Below, piece after piece: positions 54,601-62,696 of a DNA stretch of 64,000 bases (position 1 is its first letter; each line of letters begins with the position of its first letter). A program made the translations under genes and the position numbers. This stretch comes from Allohahella marinimesophila (GTDB lineage Bacteria; Pseudomonadota; Gammaproteobacteria; Pseudomonadales; Oleiphilaceae), in NCBI RefSeq assembly GCF_039538005.1, contig NZ_BAABBO010000021.1, positions 1-64,000 of the forward strand, in the 5' to 3' direction. The notes under the pieces are model-generated. The model was not told the DNA's origin. It was given only the letters and a program-made list of their open reading frames with translations, and did not search any database.

Positions 54601-55134
54601 ATTCGGTAAAACGCCCTGTAGTTCTTCGAGCAGCTCTGCGTAGCAGGCCAGCTGGACCACAAAGTAAGGCTTAATGGAGCGCGAGAGCTTTGTGTCCCAG
54701 GGTTCGTAGAGATAGTCACCGAAGCGTAATTGGCCCGGCACTCTCACGAGAAAGTCTGCGTAGCCCCGAAAATTGTCACGCATAAGGCAGGCCTGGAATA
54801 TTAGTTCAGCGCCCGACTCCATGGCATGCAGTGTGTCGGCAAGGCGCGCCTCATCACTCTGCTTTGTGTTTATCTCTACTACAGATTCGTAGTGTAATCG
54901 CAACTCATCCAGAAAAGCGGACTCATGCGCCAGCCCTTTATCAGCGAGATAGTCGAGCAGAGCGTCTTGTGGGTCTTCTTCTGGACAAAGTTCGGGTTGC
55001 TCAAGCGCCAGTCGGTTCATCCAAGTGATGAAAGGCGAATGCAGGAAGGCCACCACATCGGAGGGACTATATAGGATATGGTTGTTCTGCTTTCTCACTG
55101 CAACCTCGGAAAAAATCGAAAGCGCGGATTCCAA
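51697..55134 (-). CDS. TM0106-type RecB-like nuclease fused to a superfamily I helicase
   Basis: A 1145-residue protein. The N-terminal third holds a RecB-like PD-(D/E)xK nuclease region (FRGYADFLVRV, then YLYEPWDTKLSRSIKPYFVV). Next comes an RNase H/DEDD-like segment starting DLFWDLEGFPLVEGG. The C-terminal half is a Dna2/Upf1-like helicase with Walker A SIQGPPGTGKTYTAKHI, DEAGQVSIANF, GDQMQLPQPVEG, NRTYRMH and DKFQGQEAPVVIVSMAAS. Such fusions occur in bacterial defence islands. It starts at a TTG with no strong ribosome-binding site and lies about 140 bp upstream of the restriction-modification operon on the same strand, but may be transcribed separately. Confidence 0.85.
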   Translation of the reverse strand: MESALSIFSEVAVRKQNNHILYSPSDVVAFLHSPFITWMNRLALEQPELCPEEDPQDALLDYLADKGLAHESAFLDELRLHYESVVEINTKQSDEARLADTLHAMESGAELIFQACLMRDNFRGYADFLVRVPGQLRFGDYLYEPWDTKLSRSIKPYFVVQLACYAELLEELQGVLPNSMAVVLGDQTKHKFRVSDYLDYYRAKKDELLEQQAAFDADQQPDPFDFADHGNWSNYVEALRHTQDHLSLVANISRLQIKKLEAAGIGSLEALSLTALSSIPKLNPRIFDKLKQQARIQLQSREKGSTCFEVIAVDAESPTGLALLPLHHDADLFWDLEGFPLVEGGLEYLWGCAYFDERRERLFWERWAHDHEQEEAAFRDFIKFAYQRWLANPGMHIYHYGHYEVTVCQRLMGRYGAGENEIDELLRNGVFVDLYKIVRQGLLIGEPKYSIKNVEHLYRGGRDTEVSSGGDSVAVYARWRDNPDGDDWETSSTLSDIRDYNIDDCNSTQELVDWLRDQQRTHGITYASQGAEFEAPALYEFTEEDLLENALRDLASDNSRSADDRVIAGQLAWLVKFHKRANKPMWWRYFERLGMDFAELYDDPDCLAGCQRTNRAPFIQKPRDRNLCYEYSYDTAQEFRNRRFTSAKVLSTIPKSVAVCDLDTRHGTLLLKSKFSPPANCDLIADEYVSAKPLEDAIKAIADAFLNHSKLPKPLREFLLRLQPDVSSEELLAIDELDGQAKLEKIVSTIAALNNSYISIQGPPGTGKTYTAKHIILELLRRGHSIGITSNSHEAINNLLLGVLSLMEEQSDRFTLCKIRRDPEPQFEGTNVICLEASSDIDEAVGPGRVVGATAWGFARQGARVDYLFIDEAGQVSIANFVAMSAQAKNIVCLGDQMQLPQPVEGTHPGDSGLSILDYILKDHATIPPEMGVFLNRTYRMHAGVNAFISEAIYESRLNNDPACDRQEILFEAGKGGLLQRRTGIQYISLDHSGNKQASFEEVSMITELVPQLLSSQWRDKQGQIHPLKVEDILIVAPFNYQVNELKKALGPSARIGTVDKFQGQEAPVVIVSMAASVAAESSKGVRFLLKRNRLNVAVSRAQALVMVVASSSLLEGCPTNLADINLYSLFYRLRTAQWYEVICK

Positions 55135-55514
55135 AGATCACTTACTCTGGTGGGCGATGCAAGCTGCTACTTGCGAACTACTAGCGGTTCCTAGCAAAAA
55201 CTCCATCGCCCGCGACCAACGAGACTCGCGTAGCTCAGCTGATGGAGAGAGCGAACCGAGATGCGGAACGTCAATGTCCTGCGTGGGATGCCGCGTTACT
55301 TATTCGTGATACCAGGAAAGATCTCAAGGCGGGGCGCAAATTCTGAGGTTGCTCTGACTTTCCGAAGTATCGGGTCATCCAGGAAATCGGCTGAAAGAGA
55401 CGCCTCTGTGGCTGCTCCAGCGTTCCAAGGACTCGTATCACTTAGGACCTTGGGAAGCTAGAAAAGTGCCACCTGATCGGCGATACTCCTGGCTCACGTG
55501 CAGCAGAGTCTCTC
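55135..55514. other. Intergenic stretch with a partial tRNA-like D-arm
   Basis: Divergent spacer between the nuclease-helicase and the methyltransferase gene. At about 55212-55235 the sequence GCGTAGCTCAGCTGATGGAG resembles a tRNA D-arm, but no anticodon arm or T-loop follows. Otherwise nothing is recognised; promoters for both flanking genes must lie here. Confidence 0.4.
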
Positions 55515-56117
55515 ATGCCAGATCCGTATAACCAGAAAGCGCAGCAATACTCCGAACAGTATCAACAGCTCAGCTTTGTCTCGGCGCATGCTGCCTGGAC
55601 GCATCTATTGCCTTCGAGCACTAAGGATAGTCGAGCAATCGACATCGGTGCCGGCAGCGGCCGAGATGCCGCAGGCTTGGCGGCTCTCGGCTGGCACGTA
55701 CTCGCCATTGAACCCTCAGATGGGCTGAGACGCCTTGGAGAGACTGCAACAGCCAACTTGAATGTCGACTGGCTCAGCGACAAACTCCCGCATTTACCAG
55801 TGCTGCACGAATTACACGGTGGCAACTCAGCCAGCCTAATCCTCGTCTCCGCAGTCTGGATGCACCTTACACCAGACGAGCAGACCACTGCTTTACCAGT
55901 TTTGACTCAACTCATCGAGCCCAGCGGCCTCCTGGTCATCACCCTACGCCACGGCCCCAGCCCTGACGAACGCGTCTTCTACGAAACCAACAGCGCAGCT
56001 CTCCAAGCCCACGGCGAAAGACTCGGCCTCGAAACCGTCCTCCTCACCTCAGACGATGACAAGCTGCAGCGCAATGCCGTATCTTGGGAGACGATCGTTT
56101 TTCGCAAGAAGGGGTAG
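55515..56117 (+). CDS. Class I SAM-dependent methyltransferase
   Basis: A 200-residue methyltransferase with the SAM motif AIDIGAGSGRDAAGLAALGW (about residues 40-60), followed by HVLAIEPSDGLR and the post-motif region SAVWMHLTPDEQ. It resembles small-molecule methyltransferases (UbiE/Tam-like) rather than DNA enzymes. It stands directly upstream of a broken helicase gene on the same strand, and may have been its operon partner. Substrate unknown. Confidence 0.85.
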   Translation: MPDPYNQKAQQYSEQYQQLSFVSAHAAWTHLLPSSTKDSRAIDIGAGSGRDAAGLAALGWHVLAIEPSDGLRRLGETATANLNVDWLSDKLPHLPVLHELHGGNSASLILVSAVWMHLTPDEQTTALPVLTQLIEPSGLLVITLRHGPSPDERVFYETNSAALQAHGERLGLETVLLTSDDDKLQRNAVSWETIVFRKKG

Positions 56118-56179
56118 CGTGAGCCGCTAGTTGAGAAGTTCGGGCTGAGTCGGCGCAGCTTGTGAAGAGCGAGCCAAAG

Positions 56180-57430
56180 CCGGACGAGTACACTGGCAGC
56201 TCATCACGGGCCGCCGACAGATCACATTCTCTCCTGGCTTTGCGACGCCATCAATCGCGCCGTTAGAGTCGACATGGCTGTGGCATTTATTCAGCGCGCT
56301 GGTCTGGAACTCCTTCGGGACGATCTTCGAAGCGCCCTCACCCGCGACAATGTCAAAGTCCGCATTCTCACCAGAGACTAGTTCGGGATCACCGACCCTC
56401 AGGCGCTTCGCGAACTGATGCTTCTGCAGCAATCCGGTGCTGAGGTCAAGGTCTACGAGTGCGCCCTGATACGAGCTTTCACCTGAAGACCTACCTCTTC
56501 CTTTATCAGCTCGGGCAAGGCGGCAGCAATGCTGGCTTAACTGATGGATTGCTCGGCGAGGTCTTTGTTGGCTCCAGCGATATCAGCCGGCAAGCGCTCA
56601 AAGATGGGCTGGAGTGGAACTCGTATCTGCTATCCCGGGGATGATGGCTTGCTGGCGACTCAGCATCAGTTCAATCAGCTCTTCGCGCATCCTCGTGCCG
56701 TATCCCTCACGCATCGCTGGATTGATGAGTATGAACAGCGTAGGCGACCACCCGCCACGTCTGTCGCGCCAGGTAGTCATGAGGTATTGCAGCCGCCAAC
56801 GCCGACATCGGTATAAGTGGAGGCATTGGCGGCGCTCGATGAGTCACGCCTCCATGGCTATCGTCGAGGTCTGGTCGTATTGGCAACGGGTTTGGGTAAG
56901 ACCTGGCTGGCGGCCTTCGATGTGAAAGCCTCTCCGACCAAACGCGTGCTGTTCGTCGCGCACCGAGAAGATATCCTGTATCAGGCGGCGACCTTTGTGC
57001 GCATTGGTGAAGGCCTGCGGGTTGGCTTCTATAAGGGACAGCAACGGGATGTTGACGTCGATGTGCTGTGTGCGTCCATACAAACCATTGGTCGCTCGGC
57101 GCACCTCGAACAGTTCGCGACGACGCACTTCGACTACATCGTGGTGGATGAGTTTCACCATGCGGCCGCACCGAGCTAGCACCAACCCAGCACCGTCTGC
57201 TGAATCACTTCACACCGCGCTTCCTGCTGGGGCTGACGGCGATACCCGACTGGACGGATCAGTCCGACATCCTGTCGCTGTGTGATGACAACCTGGTCTT
57301 CGAGTGCAATCTGTTTCGCGGCATTCACGAGAACTTGCTCGCGCCGTTTTGCTACCACGACATTTATGACGAGAGCATCGACTACACAGAGTTCCCCTGG
57401 CGCTCTTGCAAGTTCGACCCCCGTAAACCC
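56180..57430 (+). pseudogene. Multiply broken superfamily II helicase with PLD-like N-terminus
   Basis: Fragments in several frames assemble into one protein. The order is a PLD-like N-terminus (ILSWLCDAINRAVRVDMAVA) up to a TAG at 56379-56381, SFHLKTYLFLYQLGQGG and VGSSDISRQALKDGLEWN, a frameshift near 56640, a TAA at 56814-56816, and the helicase start GLVVLATGLGKTWLAAFD with the DEFHH box. Another TAG follows at 57177-57179 with a shift, then HFTPRFLLGLTAIPD, and truncation after FPWRSCKFDPR. This is a DUF3427-like DEAD/DEAH helicase with at least five lesions. Confidence 0.75.
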
Positions 57431-57736
57431 TCCGAAAAAAGCCGTAGTCAAAACTAGAATTTCCCGTGGGATAAGCGAAAGGAGATTCTGCATGAATAAA
57501 CCCGTTTTCCCGAAAGCCACTTCTGTCAATCCTTAAGCAGGTCAACACAAGGCCGCTGTCTGTCGGGATTTCGGAGCGCGCAGACACCAAGATATGTTGC
57601 CAGCACATCAAGTTTTCTTTGTTTTCCTTGTGGCATATTTAATAGAATTTCTTATAGATCGTTGTTTTAACGCTTTTTTAAGAAGTTGGCTCAATTTCTG
57701 CTTTTGGCATCATGAACCAAAAAAGGAGAAATACGA
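57431..57736. other. AT-rich spacer with a possible integrase N-terminal remnant
   Basis: A GGAG-preceded ATG at 57492 opens a 14-codon frame MNKPVFPKATSVNP ending at 57536. The sequence resembles the first residues of some tyrosine recombinases (SVNPLRQ type), so it may be a truncated integrase gene. From 57600 the DNA is AT-rich and probably carries the promoter of the next gene. Confidence 0.3.
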
Positions 57737-58375
57737 ATGCCCCTCAAACGTCTAACGTCTTGTGTACTCTTTTCAACGGCCTTCTTGTCTGCAGGCCTTT
57801 CCCAAGCCTCATTGATTGGATCTACAGTTCAGCTCGAAGCTGCCATACAGTCATACTCTTCACCTCTAATCGAACGGTATGCGCTGAGCCTCAACCCTAC
57901 AGTCAGTGCAAGTCAGATTGAGTTCACGAGCACCAGTGTGGGTGACTTCGAAACGCCGAAGGCCAACCTGAACCCACCAAACATGGTTGTGGATATCGGT
58001 GCAGACTTCGTCCACTTCGACTTCAGCAATGCTATTGCTGACACTTTTAGCAGTGGTAAGTTTGTCGGATTTATCTTCACATTCGGCAGTCCGGAGCTGA
58101 TCAAACTGAATGGAGCAAAACTGGTGGCGGCAGAACGCCTTCGTTTGCGGCAATCGGACATCTCAATTTTCGAGAACCAACTTCTGGTGAATTTCAACGA
58201 CCTGCCTTTCAGCAATCAGTCCCGCGCGAGACTGCAATTAAGCTCTGAGGTGCTCACGCCCCCAACCCTGCCGACCGAAGTTCCTGCGCCGGCATCGCTC
58301 CCTCTTCTGCTAATTGGCGCTCTGAGCATGATTGCCTTACGAAGAAGGCGAGCCGTTACAGCTGCAACGGCTTAA
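57737..58375 (+). CDS. PEP-CTERM sorting-domain protein (second)
   Basis: A 212-residue exported protein with a signal peptide (about residues 1-24, FSTAFLSAGLSQA) and a C-terminal PEP-CTERM signal: VPAPASLP, the helix LLLIGALSMIAL and the tail RRRRAVTAATA. The body is Ser/Asn-rich and beta-like, without recognised enzyme motifs. A strong AAAAGGAG ribosome-binding site precedes the ATG. It has no visible sequence relation to the PEP-CTERM protein at 25467 outside the sorting signal. Confidence 0.85.
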   Translation: MPLKRLTSCVLFSTAFLSAGLSQASLIGSTVQLEAAIQSYSSPLIERYALSLNPTVSASQIEFTSTSVGDFETPKANLNPPNMVVDIGADFVHFDFSNAIADTFSSGKFVGFIFTFGSPELIKLNGAKLVAAERLRLRQSDISIFENQLLVNFNDLPFSNQSRARLQLSSEVLTPPTLPTEVPAPASLPLLLIGALSMIALRRRRAVTAATA

Positions 58376-58385
58376 TCACCTACGC

Positions 58386-58410
58386 TGCTGCCAGCATTTG
58401 GCTGGCAGCA
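58386..58410 (+). terminator. Perfect 10-bp hairpin after PEP-CTERM gene
   Basis: TGCTGCCAGC and GCTGGCAGCA pair perfectly around a 5-base loop, 10 bp after the stop codon. No T-run follows, so it may be a transcript-stabilising or partial termination hairpin rather than a full intrinsic terminator. Confidence 0.5.
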
Positions 58411-58427
58411 ACATATCGGAGCCACAT

Positions 58428-58757
58428 ATGAAGTTGAAAATAAGCGCAGTACTCGGTTTCGTTTTCCTCCCTGGCTTCGCCCAGTCAGATGGCGGTAGCA
58501 GTGATTGTGACACCAGCGACGTTAGTGCTCTCTGGCTTTCGACAATGGCAGTTGCAGCAGAGGATGCGGTGCGCTTGCACAGGAGCTATTGCGATCCCGA
58601 GGCCGCCAGCTCGCTAAACCCAAAATCAATCAACTCTTTCAATGTGACAGCTCAAGGCGTAGCGCTCGCGGCAGCCGCTGAATCTGAAAGCCAGCAAACG
58701 AGCGACAGCTCGAAGAAACTAACCCAATGTCTGCATCAGATGCAGACTCCGCGATAA
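58428..58757 (+). CDS. Small exported protein of unknown function
   Basis: A 109-residue product with a signal peptide (KISAVLGFVFLPGFAQS). Three cysteines (SDCDTSD, SYCDPEA and TQCLHQM) could form disulfides in the periplasm. The rest is Ser/Ala-rich. It lies 52 bp after the PEP-CTERM gene on the same strand. No family recognised. Confidence 0.55.
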   Translation: MKLKISAVLGFVFLPGFAQSDGGSSDCDTSDVSALWLSTMAVAAEDAVRLHRSYCDPEAASSLNPKSINSFNVTAQGVALAAAAESESQQTSDSSKKLTQCLHQMQTPR

Positions 58758-58823
58758 CGACGTCGTCCACCATCCGCTGCCACCAATTCCTTTTTCACGT
58801 TTGGAAATTATAGGAAGACACGC

Positions 58824-59495
58824 ATGATCAAGAGAGCCGCAGATGAACTGGACGGAATGTTAATCGCGCTCATCGTCGTAGCCACCGTACTGTTTTTTGC
58901 TGTAGCAGCTATGTTCATGACAGACCCCGAAGTCAAACTCATCCAGGAACTTCGGCTGCTCAACGCTCCCGGGGCTCATGTGGAGTGGGCATATGTCGAA
59001 AGCTACAACAAGAGACTTGTAGAGGTTCTAATTATCGATATGGACAGCGCTGCTTTCGAAAGCTTTCCCCCCTTTTCGCGCTACTATCCGGCTGCGCTAC
59101 TGACATACCCGACGGCAGGCATCAACTTGGAGGACTTCAACCAGGCCGTTCGCTATGACATCAATACAGCATTGAGTGGCAGTAACCATACGTCTGGTTA
59201 CCTTGCAAGAGGAGAAATAGCGGAGGCGTTATTAGCAGAGCGCCAGGAGAAAGGAAGCGGAACCCTTCTGAACAATCGTCTGATGGTAATCGTTTTGCCG
59301 TGGCTGACGTATCTGCTTCTCGTTTGTCTTGCGGTTTACTTTGCACGCAAGCTGGTGCTAAACCCGCACTCATCAGCGAAGCTCTTCCTGTGTTACCTGC
59401 CGATATACTATGCGCTCATCACGCTACTTCAGAGCATGATTACCGCTCCACAAGAGTCACTGCAGCCTTTACTGGACTCATGGCTCAACCATTGA
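58824..59495 (+). CDS. Membrane protein of unknown function
   Basis: A 223-residue protein with an N-terminal helix (MLIALIVVATVLFFAVAAMF), a periplasmic domain of about 120 residues, and two helices near the C-terminus (LMVIVLPWLTYLLLVCLAVY and FLCYLPIYYALITLLQSM). I do not recognise a family. It may be linked to the small exported protein upstream. Confidence 0.6.
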   Translation: MIKRAADELDGMLIALIVVATVLFFAVAAMFMTDPEVKLIQELRLLNAPGAHVEWAYVESYNKRLVEVLIIDMDSAAFESFPPFSRYYPAALLTYPTAGINLEDFNQAVRYDINTALSGSNHTSGYLARGEIAEALLAERQEKGSGTLLNNRLMVIVLPWLTYLLLVCLAVYFARKLVLNPHSSAKLFLCYLPIYYALITLLQSMITAPQESLQPLLDSWLNH

Positions 59496-59669
59496 AGCAT
59501 AGCCTTATAGCATTCGTTAGTCTGCCGCCATACAGCACGGTGCATGATCTACGTCTTACTGCCGAGGTGCCCAATCAGACTGGTAGCAATCCATGTTTAA
59601 CCGACCAAACTTGCTTGGTCGCGAAGGACAATATGCAAATGCGAAACAACGAGATGGAGGTGTTACAAG

Positions 59670-60410
59670 GTGAACGATTTTTCTCCTAGACCTAAGCTGG
59701 CAGCTGAGTTTGCTAATCTGATCCTGCATCAAAATTGTTCGCGATCAGGGGCTTTAATAATCACTGCGCCGCGCAGAACCGGATTGACTACTTTCCTACT
59801 GCGGGACCTGAAGCCGATCCTTCTCAACGAGTCATTGGCAGCCTACGTGGACATTGGTGGGGGCGAAGCAGATATACTCGCGCCTCTGTTTCACTCTGAA
59901 CACGACCGAAGGTCGGGCGCTCAGTTAGTAACCACGATCCTGCCTGAGCTCGGCTCGAGCAGCCAGCCGAGAGTAGTCATCATAGACGCGTGGGGTCCAA
60001 CCTTCAGCGACCACAACGGTGCAGCCCTTGTGCGGGAGATTGAGTCCGCCCGACACCGTTTTGGGTACGATCTGCGGCTAGTCATTGCGGGAAGCGATCC
60101 TGAGCAGTTCAAGCCTCTGGACACTGGCAGCGAAGCGATCTTTAGCGATCTGCAGAATATAAAAATGCCTCCTCTAGGAATCGAGTTTCTAAAGGACGTC
60201 GCAGCACGAATTGCCGCCTCTCCCGCGAATGTTTCTGTCGATCTCTATGCATTGGCGGCCGCCTTTGAACTTGTCGAATATCGTCCGCAGCTTCTATACA
60301 GATGTATTGAGACTGCGCTGAACTCACTGACGGGGCAAGAGGAGTTGTTCGACGCGCAACTCCTTGCCGAGGCTCGCGCTTGTCGAGAGAGCAGGATCAA
60401 CTCCCACTGA
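59670..60410 (+). CDS. P-loop ATPase-like protein lacking the Walker A lysine
   Basis: A 246-residue protein resembling AAA/STAND-type ATPases. The P-loop reads ITAPRRTGLTTFLLRDL, where related proteins have TGKTT; the codon is TTG for Leu. A Walker B-like segment PRVVIIDAWGPTF and a sensor-like DLRLVIAGSDPEQF follow. Loss of the lysine should abolish normal ATP hydrolysis. The GTG start has GGAGG eight bases upstream. It is followed at once by a small exonuclease-like fragment that it may be coupled to. Confidence 0.7.
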   Translation: MNDFSPRPKLAAEFANLILHQNCSRSGALIITAPRRTGLTTFLLRDLKPILLNESLAAYVDIGGGEADILAPLFHSEHDRRSGAQLVTTILPELGSSSQPRVVIIDAWGPTFSDHNGAALVREIESARHRFGYDLRLVIAGSDPEQFKPLDTGSEAIFSDLQNIKMPPLGIEFLKDVAARIAASPANVSVDLYALAAAFELVEYRPQLLYRCIETALNSLTGQEELFDAQLLAEARACRESRINSH

Positions 60411-60422
60411 AATTAGGTGGTA

Positions 60423-60581
60423 GTGTCAAATGAGCTGAGTCCCGAGCAGTTCGGTGCTCCGGTAACAGCGCGCAGTGCCCCGGCGAGTGAAAGCGAGATA
60501 ATAGAATTAGGCGCTATCGTGCTCCACTCCCGGCAGCTGCAAACTATCGAAGAGTTTCAAACCTTGGTTAAAGAGCGCTGA
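60423..60581 (+). pseudogene. Fragment of a DnaQ-like 3'-5' exonuclease
   Basis: A GTG-started frame of 52 codons contains ESEIIELGAIVLHSRQLQTI and EEFQTLVKER. This resembles the segment after the first catalytic motif of DEDD exonucleases (EIIEIGAVxxD ... EFQTFVKP). The DxE motif before it and the whole remainder are missing, so it is a remnant. It starts 13 bases after the ATPase-like gene. From 60582 to 60789 nothing else is recognised, apart from a possible upstream extension of the next gene. Confidence 0.4.
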
Positions 60582-60789
60582 AGCCAGACAAGACATTTTC
60601 AGCATAGCGAACTATCTTCAGTAGTAGACCTCAGCACAGCGCCAGCCTGATCGAGAACGCTTGCGGGATCACTGCCTACTCCCAAGTCCTACACGTACTG
60701 GGTAAGATTCGGTGAAAACCGCAGCAAAAGGCTGTTCAATCTGCGGGGATACACCCTGCTTCGCCTTAAACCCAACCGGAAGTGATTCA

Positions 60790-61752
60790 GTGGCCTATCC
60801 GATCGAACAGAAGCTGGTTATAGCAATTGCCTCAAGTGCCCTCTTCAACTTAGCGGAGTCGGACGGCGTATTTCAGAAAGAAGGACCAATCGGCTATCGG
60901 GAATACCAGGAAGAACACCTGGATGAGCCGCTCGATAAAGGCGTCGCTTTCCCATTTGTCCGACGTTTTCTTGAAATAAATAAGCGGTTCCCCGACAAGC
61001 GACCGGTTGAAGTGATCCTCATCTCCCGCAACTCCGCTATTACCGGAAAGCGCGTATTTCGCTCAATTGCCCATCATGGTTTGGATATTTCGCGCGCAGC
61101 TTTTCTCGAAGGCAAATCTCCGTATCCATATATTCCAGCATTCAACGCCTCTCTGTTTCTCTCATCTAACGAGAAAGATGTAACTACTGCGATAGGCTAC
61201 GGATATCCGGCAGGCACAGTTTTGCCAAGTCGGGTCGTGGATGACGACACTGACACGGAGCTGCGTATTGCTTTTGACTTTGATGGCGTCATTGCTGACG
61301 ACGCTGCAGAGAAGGTGTTCCAGCAGGGCGAGTTGGCAGCCTTCCATGAACACGAAACCTCCAGGCTTGATATCCCGCACAGCCCGGGGCCACTTGCAGA
61401 CTTGTTCAGGAAGTTGTCGCTCCTGCAGCGATTGGAAGATGAGGCTAGAAGGATTGATGCGTCCTATCAACCGATCCTGAGAACTGCCATCGTCACCGCT
61501 CGCAATGCCCCTTCTCATGAGCGGGTTATCAAAACTCTTGAACACTGGGGCGTTGAAGCCAACGAAATGTTCTTTCTGGGCGGGATGAAAAAGGAGCGGA
61601 TCCTGACGGTACTTAAACCACATATTTTCTTTGATGACCAGACGACTCATCTGGAGTCAGAGGCCGGCAATATACCAATGGTTCATATTCCTTTCGGGGT
61701 TGCCAATCTCAAGGCTGACGATGCTTCGACCACCTCTACTCCCAAAGTATGA
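60790..61752 (+). CDS. 5'-nucleotidase (PF06189-type)
   Basis: A 320-residue 5'-nucleotidase that would remove phosphate from nucleoside monophosphates in the cytosol. The N-terminal part is VAYPIEQKLVIAIASSALFN; the HAD-like core has IAFDFDGVIADD with the catalytic Asp pair, then TAIVTARNAPSHERVI and the acidic HIFFDDQTTH near the C-terminus. I choose the GTG at 60790, preceded by GGAAG and matching usual family starts. The frame stays open to a GTG at 60712, which would add a Cys-containing extension (CSICGDTPC) of 26 residues. Confidence 0.83.
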   Translation: MAYPIEQKLVIAIASSALFNLAESDGVFQKEGPIGYREYQEEHLDEPLDKGVAFPFVRRFLEINKRFPDKRPVEVILISRNSAITGKRVFRSIAHHGLDISRAAFLEGKSPYPYIPAFNASLFLSSNEKDVTTAIGYGYPAGTVLPSRVVDDDTDTELRIAFDFDGVIADDAAEKVFQQGELAAFHEHETSRLDIPHSPGPLADLFRKLSLLQRLEDEARRIDASYQPILRTAIVTARNAPSHERVIKTLEHWGVEANEMFFLGGMKKERILTVLKPHIFFDDQTTHLESEAGNIPMVHIPFGVANLKADDASTTSTPKV

Positions 61753-61827
61753 GTTTTTGAATGTATAGGGCAGTCGTGGAGGCGAATCTCGTCGAGGCCT
61801 CTCGAAGGTCTCTGAAAATTTTTGCCT

Positions 61828-62361
61828 TTAGTTTGTTATTGATGGGTGGGTCATTTCGCGAATTACAGCATCTGCACACGGTATCACGCTTACACGTTCA
61901 AGCCCCCTCAAAAAACCGACAGTAGTTAGAAGATGAAGATTTGGTAGTTTGTGAGAGAACCACATGAAAGGCGTGTCCGAGTCCTCCCAAAGAACGACCA
62001 CAGGCTCTTTGGATGATATATATTTACCCAGACCGTCCTCAGCCGACATGAAGTCCGCGATAGCAATTTCACAAGCATTTCTTAGAGGTCTCTCCCCCTT
62101 CCTTGTGCGCTCTTTCTCGGCCCGCCCGATACGGGTTGGTTCAATCACAAAAGGAGGCTGATTGCTTTGTATGAAATTTTTTATCGCTTTGTCTTTTGGC
62201 CAATTATCTGGATCACGGGTCAACTCAGCGTAGATCGCATCGATGACAACTATTCTCATGTCCAGCTTCAGCAGCAATGAAAGCTGATCAGCAACCCAGA
62301 GGCTTATTAATGGACCCGCATCAGGGATGATTACCGTACACCTTTTCACCGCATCAGCCAA
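61828..62361 (-). CDS. PIN-domain toxin-like protein
   Basis: A 177-residue protein with a PIN-like (RNase) fold: the first acidic motif in VIIPDAGPLISLWVADQL, a second in IDAIYAELTRD, and further acidic residues in NACEIAIADFM and WEDSDTPF. PIN proteins in toxin-antitoxin pairs cleave RNA. The start overlaps the antitoxin-like gene by 16 bases. It is the last gene of the operon that begins beyond the right window edge. Confidence 0.7.
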   Translation of the reverse strand: MADAVKRCTVIIPDAGPLISLWVADQLSLLLKLDMRIVVIDAIYAELTRDPDNWPKDKAIKNFIQSNQPPFVIEPTRIGRAEKERTRKGERPLRNACEIAIADFMSAEDGLGKYISSKEPVVVLWEDSDTPFMWFSHKLPNLHLLTTVGFLRGLERVSVIPCADAVIREMTHPSITN

Positions 62362-62696
62362 AGTTGCTCAAAAATTTCAACCTGTTGATCCAGATTGTCA
62401 GATGGTCGTTTCGGAAGAGGCAAATCTGACTCCCCCATGAGTACAAGGAGTTGGGCGTAATCTCTCAATCCGAGCGCTTCAATAGCCTTTTCTTTCGACA
62501 GCTTTCCAAGGGAGAAGAAAAGCAAGGCGTCCTGCTCTGCTTCAACAATGTTAACTAAATGTTCGCGAATTAACGCCGTAATTGTCGTCCCCTGCTTTTC
62601 GGCATATTTCTGGGCGCGAAGTAGCAGACCATTTGGTAGCTTTAGAGTTGTTTCAACAATCATCTTGGAATCTAACGATGTCATATTCGGGCTCAC
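62346..62696 (-). CDS. Antitoxin-like protein (RHH plus UPF0175-like)
   Basis: A 116-residue protein. The N-terminal part (VETTLKLPNGLLLRAQKYAE, then TTITALIREHLVNIV) has a ribbon-helix-helix layout for DNA binding. The C-terminal part (LGKLSKEKAIEALGLRDYAQ) resembles UPF0175 antitoxins, which commonly pair with PIN toxins. The GTG start overlaps the phosphoesterase stop by four bases; an internal ATG at 62660 is an alternative. Confidence 0.65.
   Translation of the reverse strand: MSPNMTSLDSKMIVETTLKLPNGLLLRAQKYAEKQGTTITALIREHLVNIVEAEQDALLFFSLGKLSKEKAIEALGLRDYAQLLVLMGESDLPLPKRPSDNLDQQVEIFEQLWLMR

Noticed and set aside
55207..55245. tRNA gene or tRNA-derived attachment site
   Set aside because: Only a D-arm-like sequence is present; no anticodon stem-loop, T-loop or CCA end could be found downstream.
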